Source: an uncultured Dorea sp. (lineage in GTDB: Bacteria; Bacillota; Clostridia; Lachnospirales; Lachnospiraceae). Taken from it: a DNA stretch of 34,555 nt. The stretch lies in contig CAJUTH010000040.1 of NCBI GenBank assembly GCA_910589275.1, positions 1 through 34,555 on the forward strand, given 5' to 3'. The notes beneath the pieces are model-generated. The model ran no database searches. It was not told the DNA's origin and saw only the letters and a list, made by a program, of their open reading frames with translations. Shown piece after piece: positions 8,089 to 15,226 of this stretch (the first letter of the stretch is position 1; every line of letters begins with the position of its first letter). Made by a program: the position numbers and the translations under genes.

Positions 8089-8137
8089 ATGTCTTTGACA
8101 TCCCTGTATTCTGCGGTGTCAAAAGTCTTTGACACCC
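8089..8137. repeat. Paired GTCTTTGACA repeats, candidate operators
   Basis: GTCTTTGACATCC (8091-8103) and GTCTTTGACACCC (8125-8137) are direct repeats 34 bp apart. Each also sits in a dyad: ATGTC-TTT-GACAT (8089-8101) and GGTGTCAAA-AGTC-TTTGACACC (8115-8136). They lie upstream of the XRE gene promoter. The spacing is about three helical turns, so they could bind regulator dimers on one face. Confidence 0.5.
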
Positions 8138-8150
8138 TCTAAATTGCACG

Positions 8151-8168
8151 AAAAAGGGCTTACCGCCC
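8151..8168 (-). terminator. Short intrinsic terminator after the exonuclease gene
   Basis: The minus strand reads GGGC-GGTAA-GCCC followed by TTTTT, seven bases after the exonuclease stop codon. The stem is short but GC-only and the T-run is immediate. Confidence 0.55.
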
Positions 8169-8174
8169 GTTCCG

Positions 8175-8852
8175 TCACAGATTCTCCGTATACCTGCAGT
8201 CCGGGTAACCACTGCATCCCCAGAATTCACCAAACCTGCCGTTCCTCTTTTTCATAAGCAGGCCGCACTTCGGACACTTCTTTCCCCCAGTCCCGGCAGC
8301 CGGAAACTTAAGTTCTTGCCCCAATTTTTCAAATACCCGCTGGTTCATCACACAATCCGCAAGGGCCCGGTGCGCTCCCTCGGCCGAAATGCTGTAATGC
8401 CCGGCCAAATCCGTAAGCTTATAATTCGTAAGCTGCGGCAGGCGCTGCCTAGCCAGCATCAGCGTATCAATATAATCATTCATAAATACCTTGCCCCAAT
8501 ACGCCTTGGCGTCCCTCTGGATAAACTTCATATCAAACGTATGTATGTTATGCCCCGTCAGCACCATGCCGCCGGCGAACGTGTTAAAGTCATCCAGCGC
8601 CCGTTCAAATACCGGCGCATTCTTTACCATATCATCCGTAATATGATTGACTTCGGATGCGCGGAAGGGTATTTTCATCTCCGGATTTACCAGTGTAGAA
8701 AACTGATCTACGATCCTGCCCTTTAAAACTTTCACGGCGGAAATTTCAACCACCCTATCCCTTATGACGCTGATTCCCGTGGTTTCCAAATCAAAAACCA
8801 CATAATCTTCCACATATTTATCCAGTCTTTTCCCTTTTGTATTTCCAAGCAT
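8175..8852 (-). CDS. DnaQ-type 3'-5' exonuclease with topoisomerase zinc ribbon
   Basis: This is a DEDDh exonuclease (225 aa). The three exonuclease motifs are present: FDLETTG (Exo I), TGHNIHTFDMKFI (Exo II) and HRALADC (Exo III, His-x-Ala-x-x-Asp). The closest family is the PolC epsilon-like exonuclease. A C-terminal zinc ribbon, CPKCG about 20 residues before CSGYPDC, is of the type found at the end of type IA topoisomerases and would bind single-stranded nucleic acid. The frame extends to 8909, but the ATG at 8852 has AGAGGAG at good spacing. The protein could trim single-stranded DNA ends during repair. It is a single gene with its own terminator. Confidence 0.88.
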   Translation of the reverse strand: MLGNTKGKRLDKYVEDYVVFDLETTGISVIRDRVVEISAVKVLKGRIVDQFSTLVNPEMKIPFRASEVNHITDDMVKNAPVFERALDDFNTFAGGMVLTGHNIHTFDMKFIQRDAKAYWGKVFMNDYIDTLMLARQRLPQLTNYKLTDLAGHYSISAEGAHRALADCVMNQRVFEKLGQELKFPAAGTGGKKCPKCGLLMKKRNGRFGEFWGCSGYPDCRYTENL

Positions 8853-8933
8853 GTTATCTCCTCTTATCTCTGTTGTGTATTTCAATCTGAAAACAGCATG
8901 TTTTCCCATTTATCTTACCATAAATCCCCGCAC

Positions 8934-8966
8934 AAAAAAAGCAGAAATGGATTTACAAAGGCTGCT
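8934..8966 (-). terminator. Probable terminator of the D,D-carboxypeptidase gene
   Basis: The minus strand shows an AGCAG/CTGCT outer stem with an internal AAAT/ATTT pairing, directly followed by seven T. The T-run is good but the stem is imperfect. Confidence 0.5.
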
Positions 8967-8988
8967 GGAACAAAGTGAAAGGGTGTGG

Positions 8989-10011
8989 TTACAGACGGTT
9001 ATATACGTTTACCGCATCCATAACATGGTATGGCTCTGTCTCGTGATTTCCTTCAGCCCCCGCCGTTACCAATATATATTCCTTTTCTGACACCACGGCT
9101 AAACTTGCAAGGCACAGTCCCGCCTCCGGCGTATATCCCGTCTTTCCTCCAAGAATCTTCCCATCCGATATTTCCGTCCCGTCCAAATGCCGGAACATAC
9201 TGCTGGTAAAGGTAAAGCCCTCCGGATGCGTCTCCGAGGACATCGTATGATAGCTTTCACTGGTAAACGCTTCCCGGAACCTATCATTTTTTAGCGCATA
9301 CTGCAAAAGAACCGCAATATCCTCCGCCGTAGAATAATGGCCTTCCTCATGCAGCCCCGTAGAATTACAGAACCGTGTATCCTTCATTCCCAGTTCTTTC
9401 GCTTTTTCATTCATCAACGAGACAAATTCCTCCTCCGAGCCTGCAATCCGTTCTGCAAATGCCAGACAGCACTCCGCCCCGGATGGAAGCAGGATTCCAT
9501 ACAAGAGATCCTTTAAGCGTACCTGTTCCCCCGGCTCAAAGCCTGCCATGGAAGCATTTTCCCCATACAACTTCTGAAAAAAGCCGGACGGAAGAGTAAT
9601 TACCTCCTCCATATCTTCTGTGTATTCTACTGCAAGTACAGCCGTCATAATCTTAGTAAGCGAAGCAGGATAAATTCTCTTTCCGGAATGATATCCTTCC
9701 AGAATATCTCCGGTTTCAGCATCCATCAACACCGCGTTCGGGCTGTTAAGGTTTCTCAAAGCGCCCCTTCCTCTGTCTATATCTTGCGCGCTCTCCAGTT
9801 CCGGCCATGTTCTCTGTCTCATATTTTCTGAAGCTGACCATACTTTTTCTCCAAAAAACGCCAAAAGCACCGCCATCGCAGTCAAAAACAGCATCCTTCT
9901 TTGATAATTCCTTCTTCTCCTTCTTCGCGCGCGTCTTCTGCGGCTTCTAATTCTTCCGTCTACATTTTTTCCCATCTGATACACCATCCTTTTCCCAGAA
10001 CATTTCTCCAT
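8989..10011 (-). CDS. Serine D-Ala-D-Ala carboxypeptidase (S11/DacA type)
   Basis: This is a penicillin-binding-protein-type D,D-carboxypeptidase (340 aa) that removes the terminal D-Ala of peptidoglycan stem peptides outside the membrane. It has the catalytic SLTK (in PASLTKIM) and the KTG box (GGKTGYT). The second motif, normally Ser-Gly-Asn, reads SGAE (in LLPSGAECC), so the usual Asn is missing. The N-terminus is strikingly basic (RSRRRRARRRRRR) before a single membrane segment, LFLTAMAVLLAFFG. The start is uncertain: the ATG at 10011 has GAAGAG directly against it, and an ATG 36 nt downstream is an alternative. It follows a VanRS-like pair on the same strand, like vanY in vanD-type clusters. 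Confidence 0.88.
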   Translation of the reverse strand: MEKCSGKRMVYQMGKNVDGRIRSRRRRARRRRRRNYQRRMLFLTAMAVLLAFFGEKVWSASENMRQRTWPELESAQDIDRGRGALRNLNSPNAVLMDAETGDILEGYHSGKRIYPASLTKIMTAVLAVEYTEDMEEVITLPSGFFQKLYGENASMAGFEPGEQVRLKDLLYGILLPSGAECCLAFAERIAGSEEEFVSLMNEKAKELGMKDTRFCNSTGLHEEGHYSTAEDIAVLLQYALKNDRFREAFTSESYHTMSSETHPEGFTFTSSMFRHLDGTEISDGKILGGKTGYTPEAGLCLASLAVVSEKEYILVTAGAEGNHETEPYHVMDAVNVYNRL

Positions 10012-10082
10012 CTCTTCTATGTTTTAGCAATTTCCACTAGACAGACCCAGACCGCACAGGTAGAAATATTTGCATAATAATA

Positions 10083-10121
10083 AGACCTCTGTCCTGTATT
10101 AATTTTACTGAACAAAGGTCT
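10083..10121 (-). terminator. Hairpin terminator after the VanS-like kinase gene
   Basis: Arms 10083-10095 and 10110-10121 pair over about 11 bp with G-U wobbles. The minus strand then reads TATTATTAT. It lies between the kinase and the carboxypeptidase, so the latter may be expressed partly by read-through or from its own promoter. Confidence 0.5.
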
Positions 10122-10190
10122 CCCATACTTTAATGTTCTGTTGTTTAAATCCTAAGAAAAGGTTAATAGAATATTGAGCTTGTATGAATG

Positions 10191-11315
10191 TTATACCGGC
10201 AGGGTTACGCAGAAAGTTGTCAGTTCTTTCTCGCTTGCAGCTCTTATCTTACCGCCGTGCAGGTGTACAATCTCCTTTGCAATGGCAAGACCAAGCCCTG
10301 CGCCCCCGGTATGAGTCCCCCGCGACTCATCCAAACGGAAAAATTTTTCAAAGATAGTTTCCAGCTTCTGCGCTGGGATTGTCCTGCCTTTATTTCTGAA
10401 ATAAATCTGAACCTCGCCCGCCGCTTTTTTGGTCCATATCTCAATAGCTGTATCCGGATAGCTGTATGCAATGGCATTTTTCAAAATATTATTGAATACC
10501 CTGGCAAGCTTCTCTGAATCCCCGTAAATTGTCAGATCCTCATCCACACATAGGCTGATACGATTTCCATGGGGCTTAAGCAGCGGATAAAATTCATCTG
10601 CCATCTGGAGCAGCATATAATAAAGATCGATGCATTCTTCTTCCAGTTCCATCTGCTGTAAGTTATACCGGGTAATTTCAAAAAATTCATTGATCAGTTT
10701 CTCCAGCCTAACAGCCTTATCCAGCGCGATTCCCACATATTTCTCCTTCTGCTTTTCCGGCATATCAGGAGCTTCATCCAAAAGGCTTAAATATCCGATA
10801 ACGGAAGTCAGGGGCGTTTTCAAATCATGCGCTAAATACGCAATCAGGTCATTCTTGCGGGCTGCTTCATCTCGGATAATCTGCTCGTGGCGCTTCATAG
10901 CTGCTTTCATCTCCGTCATCTGGGCCGCAGCCTCGGCGTATCCTTCCGGGAACACCTCCGAAGCCTCTTTGTCCCCATTCATGTACTCCTGAAACATCCT
11001 GCCGGCATCTTTAATCGTCTCTTTCTCCCTTATTTTTGCGTAAATACCGGCAGCCGCCGCCACAATCACCGGAAAGCCGACCGCCGCCATAAGTATAAGA
11101 CGCAAAATCAGTACTTTAATGCTTCCCCAATCCGGCTTCGTTACAGGTACCTCTCCCCCAAACTCCTCCGAATATTCCATATAGGTAACCATGTAATTCC
11201 GGGTAAACCAATCCACAAAAACGCCGTTCCACAGCGTATCCATCAGGTAAAAAAGCGCTAAGCCAAATACCACGCTCACAAAAACAGCCTCCGCAACCAC
11301 CTTCGCCTTTGGCAT
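10191..11315 (-). CDS. vanS: VanS-like sensor histidine kinase
   Basis: This is a membrane sensor kinase (374 aa) paired with the preceding regulator. It has two membrane segments (about residues 8-25 and 74-93) flanking an outside loop of roughly 45 residues. The dimerisation/phosphoacceptor box is LAHDLKTPLTSVIGYLSLLD. The N box is FNNILKNAIAYS and the glycine box GGAGLGLAIAKEIV. The kinase core is strongly VanS-like, including EFFEITRYNLQ and IDLYYMLLQMADEFYP, while the sensor loop is unrelated to what I recall of VanS. The open frame extends into the regulator gene. I chose the ATG at 11315, one base after the regulator stop; a TTG at 11327 is an alternative and neither has a strong ribosome site. 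No ligase genes are linked. Confidence 0.85.
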   Translation of the reverse strand: MPKAKVVAEAVFVSVVFGLALFYLMDTLWNGVFVDWFTRNYMVTYMEYSEEFGGEVPVTKPDWGSIKVLILRLILMAAVGFPVIVAAAAGIYAKIREKETIKDAGRMFQEYMNGDKEASEVFPEGYAEAAAQMTEMKAAMKRHEQIIRDEAARKNDLIAYLAHDLKTPLTSVIGYLSLLDEAPDMPEKQKEKYVGIALDKAVRLEKLINEFFEITRYNLQQMELEEECIDLYYMLLQMADEFYPLLKPHGNRISLCVDEDLTIYGDSEKLARVFNNILKNAIAYSYPDTAIEIWTKKAAGEVQIYFRNKGRTIPAQKLETIFEKFFRLDESRGTHTGGAGLGLAIAKEIVHLHGGKIRAASEKELTTFCVTLPV

Positions 11316-11316
11316 C

Positions 11317-12012
11317 TTATCTTTCAATTTTATATCCGCACCCCCAGACTGTCTTAATATATTTCGGGTCTTCAAAGGAATCCCCCATCTTCTCCCGCAA
11401 ATGACGGATATGGACCGTAATGGTATTATTACTCTTACTGTAATACTCATCGCCCCATATCTGATGAAAGAGTTCCTCGGCGCTGACCACATTTCCCTTC
11501 TGCCGGCATAAAATACGCAGTATCGAGAACTCCGTCGGAGTCAGCGACAGCGGTTTTTCATTTAGCATGCATTCATGCGTTTTTACATTCAGCACAAGGC
11601 CGGAATGAGTAATCACATCCTCGTCTGACTCTCTCCCTGTATTATACCGTTTATATCTGCGAAGCTGCGCCTTTACCCTCGCTACCAGCTCCAGCGGAAG
11701 AAACGGCTTGGTAATATAGTCGTCCGCTCCCAGCGTCAGCCCGGTGATCTTATCCACTTCTTCTCCCTTCGCCGTCAGCATGATCACCGGGTAATGATGC
11801 TGTTCCCGTATGATCTTGCATATTTGAAACCCGCTCATGCCGGGAAGCATTACATCCAGAACCGCCAAATCCAGCGTCTCGTCCGCAATACATTTAAGAG
11901 CCTCCTGCGCCGTATAAAACTTAAATACTGTAAAATTCTCATTCTCAAGGTAGAGCGCTACCAGATCCGCAATCTCCTTCTCATCATCAACAATCAGTAT
12001 CTTATCCGACAT
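11317..12012 (-). CDS. vanR: VanR-like OmpR-family response regulator
   Basis: This is a DNA-binding response regulator (231 aa) with a receiver domain (MSDKILIVDDE, phosphoacceptor Asp in LAVLDVMLPG, Lys in ITKPF) and a C-terminal winged helix (LSLTPTEFSILRIL, NNTITVHIRHLREKM). The sequence closely follows VanR of glycopeptide-resistance operons as I remember it, for example KITGLTLGADDYITKPF. The ATG at 12012 follows AGGAGG; an upstream extension to 12036 lacks one. It is the first gene of the regulator-kinase-carboxypeptidase set. A small palindrome (12065-12077) lies upstream and may be an operator. The symbol reflects family resemblance, not proven glycopeptide control. Confidence 0.88.
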   Translation of the reverse strand: MSDKILIVDDEKEIADLVALYLENENFTVFKFYTAQEALKCIADETLDLAVLDVMLPGMSGFQICKIIREQHHYPVIMLTAKGEEVDKITGLTLGADDYITKPFLPLELVARVKAQLRRYKRYNTGRESDEDVITHSGLVLNVKTHECMLNEKPLSLTPTEFSILRILCRQKGNVVSAEELFHQIWGDEYYSKSNNTITVHIRHLREKMGDSFEDPKYIKTVWGCGYKIER

Positions 12013-12064
12013 ATTGCTATTCCTCCTCACACTCACATTTTAACAGATATTTCATAAAGATTAC

Positions 12065-12077
12065 TAGGGAATCCCTA
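12065..12077. promoter_or_regulatory. Palindrome upstream of the vanR-like gene
   Basis: TAGGGA-A-TCCCTA is a perfect 6-bp dyad about 55 nt upstream of the vanR-like start, near an AT-rich stretch (GTTAAAAT on the minus strand) that could serve as -10. It is a candidate regulator-binding site; nothing here proves it. Confidence 0.3.
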
Positions 12078-12106
12078 AGAAAATGTTAAGATTCCATTAA
12101 ACGTGA

Positions 12107-12145
12107 GCAAATCCCATTCGCGAAGCGAACTTTAGATGGATTTGC
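12107..12145. repeat. Nested inverted repeat between vanR-like gene and rpsU
   Basis: The outer arms GCAAATCC (12107-12114) and GGATTTGC (12138-12145) enclose a smaller perfect hairpin, TTCGC-GAA-GCGAA (12117-12129). No T-run follows. The nested shape resembles small dispersed palindromic elements, but no second copy was seen here. Confidence 0.5.
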
Positions 12146-12203
12146 GAAAGTTGCTGTGAAGGGAGCAAACAGTAACGTTTTAGCAGAAAAATCCAGAAAT
12201 ATA

Positions 12204-12231
12204 TTGACGTAATCGAAATATGTGCTATAAT
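12204..12231 (+). promoter_or_regulatory. Sigma-A promoter of rpsU
   Basis: TTGACG (12204-12209), a 16-bp spacer and TATAAT (12226-12231) with an upstream TG (extended -10, TGCTATAAT) give a strong housekeeping promoter. The leader to the rpsU start would be about 70 nt. Confidence 0.75.
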
Positions 12232-12310
12232 TCTAGGTAGTGCAAAAAATATACCCGAACAGTCATATGATGCACAATATAGGGCTGGAGGGGAGGTTAG
12301 GTGTGAGACT

Positions 12311-12487
12311 ATGTCAAATGTAATCGTTAAAGAAAACGAGACGTTAGATAGTGCTTTACGCAGATTCAAAAGAAGCTGCGCAAAGGCTGGAATCCAGCAG
12401 GAGATTCGTAAAAGAGAGCATTACGAAAAGCCAAGCGTAAGACGTAAAAAGAAATCTGAAGCAGCTAGAAAACGTAAGTATAACTAA
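12311..12487 (+). CDS. rpsU: 30S ribosomal protein S21
   Basis: This 58-aa basic protein of the small ribosomal subunit begins MSNVIVKENETLDSALRRF and ends in a Lys/Arg-rich tail (SVRRKKKSEAARKRKYN), both typical of S21. S21 aids translation initiation near the anti-Shine-Dalgarno end of 16S rRNA. AGGTG lies 7 nt before the ATG, with a stronger GGAGG about 14 nt upstream. The gene forms a compact unit with its own extended -10 promoter and an intrinsic terminator. It is short enough to be missed by length-limited gene calling. Confidence 0.95.
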   Translation: MSNVIVKENETLDSALRRFKRSCAKAGIQQEIRKREHYEKPSVRRKKKSEAARKRKYN

Positions 12488-12505
12488 TTTGTGCAATAAT
12501 TAAGG

Positions 12506-12536
12506 ATGGAGTGTCAGAAAGATGCTCCATTTTTTA
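12506..12536 (+). terminator. Intrinsic terminator of rpsU
   Basis: A 10-bp stem with two G-U pairs (12506-12515 with 12521-12530, 5-nt loop AGAAA) is followed by a T-rich tail TTTTTATT, 19 nt after the rpsU stop. Confidence 0.8.
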
Positions 12537-12582
12537 TTAAGCAAGAAAATAGTTCCTACGTGATTCTTAAGGAGTTGTTATT

Positions 12583-13101
12583 ATGGAAAAAGACATCATA
12601 AACGAAAATTATTTATTCCGAAACATCCGGCAGGATGAGGCCGGGCAGGCCGCCGAGATTGAACGCATCTGCTTCCCTCCAAATGAAGCCTGTTCGAGAG
12701 AAATGATGCTGAAGCGCGTTATCAAAGCGCCGGAATTTTTTTTGACTGCAGTTGATAAAAAAACAAATAAAATAGCCGGCTTCTTAAACGGACTTGCTAC
12801 AGACGAATCCTCCTTCCGCGATGAATTCTTCTCAGACGAGAGCCTGCATAACTCGGAAGGCGGCAACATCATGCTCTTAGGGCTGGACGTGCTCCCCGAA
12901 TACCGCGGACAGGGCCTTGCCAGAGAACTGATGCGCCGCTATCTCTGCATACAGGGCGCCCATAAGAGACGGCTTGTCCTGCTGACCTGTCTTCCATCCA
13001 AAATAGAGATGTATGAAAAGATGGGCTTTACCGATAGAGGGATCGCTGATTCTTCATGGGGCGGTGAGCAATGGCATGAAATGATCTATGTATTGAATTA
13101 A
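12583..13101 (+). CDS. GNAT family N-acetyltransferase
   Basis: This is an acetyl-CoA-dependent acyltransferase of the GNAT fold (172 aa). The acetyl-CoA-binding motif is visible as LGLDVLPEYRGQGLARELM (about residues 98-116), preceded by a beta-strand region around KIAGFLNGLATDES. The C-terminal YEKMGFTDRG is the usual motif B end. The spacing and the N-terminal R-x-x-Q-x-DE-A resemble the arylalkylamine/polyamine acetyltransferase subgroup, but the substrate cannot be read from the sequence. AAGGAG lies 8 nt before the ATG. It sits about 95 nt after rpsU, behind the rpsU terminator, and ends before a strong hairpin. Confidence 0.88.
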   Translation: MEKDIINENYLFRNIRQDEAGQAAEIERICFPPNEACSREMMLKRVIKAPEFFLTAVDKKTNKIAGFLNGLATDESSFRDEFFSDESLHNSEGGNIMLLGLDVLPEYRGQGLARELMRRYLCIQGAHKRRLVLLTCLPSKIEMYEKMGFTDRGIADSSWGGEQWHEMIYVLN

Positions 13102-13146
13102 TATACACAACCATCCGCCATGGCTCTATCCTGCAGATATTATGAA

Positions 13147-13182
13147 GCCGGCAGCCTGAAGGATGCTCATCAGACTGCCGGC
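13147..13182. terminator. Strong hairpin between convergent GNAT and receptor genes
   Basis: GCCGGCAG (13147-13154) pairs with CTGCCGGC (13175-13182). After one mismatch, CTGA/TCAG extends the stem. It lies between two convergent genes; the plus strand continues ATTCATTTATTT and the minus strand CTTCATAATAT. It probably terminates both directions, better for the plus strand. Confidence 0.7.
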
Positions 13183-13190
13183 ACATTCAT

Positions 13191-14132
13191 TTATTTGGAT
13201 GTATTTTCTTTGATAATCGGCGGAATCTGAGACATCATATTGTCAACGTCTTCAAACATAGCGCTTTTCGTGGTTCCTAGATTTGCCGCCATGTTTATAT
13301 GATTCTCTACCTCCTGATACCTGTTTCTGAGCTGTCCAAAAAATCCGCACAACATCTGCAGGGCTGTTTTTGACTCGCCGATTACATTGGAAATCTCGGT
13401 ACGCACAGTTGTCGCGCCCTCTGCCGATTGAATAATCTCATCAAACATATCATATGTTTCATTTACCTTATCAAGGCTTCTTCCCAAAGCCTGCTGGGAT
13501 GTCGTGATACTGCCGTTCAGCTCCTCGGTTCCCCGTTCCACCTCGTGTAGGCCGGAATCCACCTCCCCAGTCAGATTCTTAATCTCGTCCGCAAGCTTTT
13601 TCACCTCTACGGCCACTACTGCAAAGCCTTTTCCCTGCTCTCCCGCCCGGGCCGCCTCAATCGAAGCATTCAGCGCAAGAATATTGGTCTGTTCGGCAAT
13701 CGATACGATACTGCTGGTACACAGCTTTATTTTCTCTACTGCCTGCTGCAGATTTTCAAACGTACTTTCCATCTCGGCAAAATAAGTTTCTACCTGCATG
13801 GAACTGGTTTTCAACTCCTCTATTCCGTTCTGCGCCTGTGCAACTGAATGTGAAATCGTTTCTTTAACGGAAGCAAATTCTCCTGACACCTGCTCAATAT
13901 TAGAAAAATTCTGATCAAACTCCTGAAGCTTCTCCTGAAAGTTCTCGGCTTCTATAAGTATATTTCCAAACGAGTTTCTTATATTACTCAATTCCCTTAG
14001 AGAATCAACCTCTTTCTGTACCAGTTCCGCATGATAATCTTTCAGACTGTCTATCACATGCAGCACAGGGTAGAAGCTGTCAGCGCTCTCAGATGTTCTT
14101 TTCGTATCCTGCTTATTTTTATTCCAAAACAT
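13191..14132 (-). CDS. Soluble methyl-accepting chemotaxis-like signalling protein
   Basis: This cytoplasmic protein (313 aa) has no membrane segment and is mostly predicted coiled coil. The conserved receptor tip, which binds CheA/CheW in chemoreceptors, is present at about residues 143-182 (SIAEQTNILALNASIEAAR, then GKGFAVVAVEVKKLADE). The protein is short and lacks a recognisable ligand-binding domain, so it probably receives its signal from a partner. The FIST-domain protein encoded 14 nt upstream on the same strand is the obvious candidate. AGAGGGGA precedes the ATG. No cheA or cheW is in the window. It may act with chemotaxis arrays or as a scaffold for another process. Confidence 0.85.
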   Translation of the reverse strand: MFWNKNKQDTKRTSESADSFYPVLHVIDSLKDYHAELVQKEVDSLRELSNIRNSFGNILIEAENFQEKLQEFDQNFSNIEQVSGEFASVKETISHSVAQAQNGIEELKTSSMQVETYFAEMESTFENLQQAVEKIKLCTSSIVSIAEQTNILALNASIEAARAGEQGKGFAVVAVEVKKLADEIKNLTGEVDSGLHEVERGTEELNGSITTSQQALGRSLDKVNETYDMFDEIIQSAEGATTVRTEISNVIGESKTALQMLCGFFGQLRNRYQEVENHINMAANLGTTKSAMFEDVDNMMSQIPPIIKENTSK

Positions 14133-14146
14133 TGCAAATCCCCTCT

Positions 14147-15202
14147 CTACTCAAATACTACACAGGTCATAGACTGATTGACAAACCGGTTATTGTAATG
14201 CTCCCCATATCCTACGAAGCCCGCATGAGAACCGAGCCGGCTCATATCATTCAGATATTCCTGAAAATAATGGTTCTGATTAAACAACAGATACCGAAAC
14301 AGGCAATTTACGGAAAACACTGCCGAAACCTGCCGGAAATCCTGCTGTATCTGACGAATGGTGTTGTGAACAATCTCCTTGTAATTACCCAGTTCCAAAA
14401 GAACCAACACGTCTGAGTCATTAACCTGCCTGAAACATGTGAGAGCATTCCCCTTCACTTCTTTAATCGAAACGATGCAGATATCATCCCCGTTAAGCTT
14501 GCCGAATGGATTCTTAAATGTCTGTGTTGTAATATCCTGTTCTGAAATATGTAAAATATCCTGATACACCTGTTTCGCCGGACGGCCGTTTAAGGCTCCA
14601 ATTACATAATTCGCTTTATCTGTCTGGGAAGCAATGAAACGATAATCCTTCATCTGATGATAGATATTCTCTTTATATGCTTTCACCCTGCCTTTTCGGT
14701 TCCTTACCAGAGCATAGACAACTGCATCTTCATAAATCCTGCCATTTGCAGATACCTTGCCGGCATCTCCAGTCCCCCCTACCAGGGAAATTCTTTTGCC
14801 CTTTAAAACAGAATAAATTGTAGTAAGTACACAGGCATCGTTCCCGGTACACAAGTCAATACAAACCGTATCATTTTGCGAGCCGTCAATGCGTTTCAGA
14901 TCCTTCTCCAAACGCTCAATATACTTTACGGGCATCACCGATACCTGCTCTAGGACATTGGCAGCCGCGCTGACTCCGTCATAAAACGCAATAATTCCGA
15001 CGCCCTTTTCCACCACTTTTGTATCATAACTCATTCCAATGCATCCGATGCTTGGAACTTCTGGAAAAATACGCTCTAATTCACTCACATGGGATTCAAA
15101 CTGTTTATCGTTTGTAAACATCATAATCAGCTCTGGTCTGCTTAATCCCCGAACCGCTTCTTTTAAATCTCCCTGGCGGCTCATTCCAAAAAACTGCTTC
15201 AT
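14147..15202 (-). CDS. FIST-domain sensory protein
   Basis: This protein (351 aa) has FIST_N-like sequence in the first half (LIMMFTND, then SIGCIGMSYDT and GVGIIAFYDG) and a FIST_C-like second half ending GFVGYGEHYNNRFVNQS. FIST domains are intracellular sensory modules thought to bind small ligands and are often linked to signalling proteins. The frame is open from a GTG at 15223, but the ATG at 15202 has AGAGAGGA 8 nt upstream and is preferred. It lies 24 nt after the FtsA-like gene and 14 nt before the soluble receptor-like gene, strongly suggesting one operon. I infer that FIST senses a metabolite and signals through the receptor-like partner. Confidence 0.82.
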   Translation of the reverse strand: MKQFFGMSRQGDLKEAVRGLSRPELIMMFTNDKQFESHVSELERIFPEVPSIGCIGMSYDTKVVEKGVGIIAFYDGVSAAANVLEQVSVMPVKYIERLEKDLKRIDGSQNDTVCIDLCTGNDACVLTTIYSVLKGKRISLVGGTGDAGKVSANGRIYEDAVVYALVRNRKGRVKAYKENIYHQMKDYRFIASQTDKANYVIGALNGRPAKQVYQDILHISEQDITTQTFKNPFGKLNGDDICIVSIKEVKGNALTCFRQVNDSDVLVLLELGNYKEIVHNTIRQIQQDFRQVSAVFSVNCLFRYLLFNQNHYFQEYLNDMSRLGSHAGFVGYGEHYNNRFVNQSMTCVVFE

Positions 15203-15226
15203 TCGCACAATCCTCTCTTTCACATA

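Noticed and set aside
8851..9090. 79-aa plus-strand frame
   Set aside because: It crosses the terminator and the end of the carboxypeptidase gene antisense, with no recognisable product or ribosome site.
12097..12369. 90-aa minus-strand frame
   Set aside because: It overlaps rpsU antisense and the rpsU promoter, has no ribosome site, and the plus-strand S21 sequence is unmistakable.
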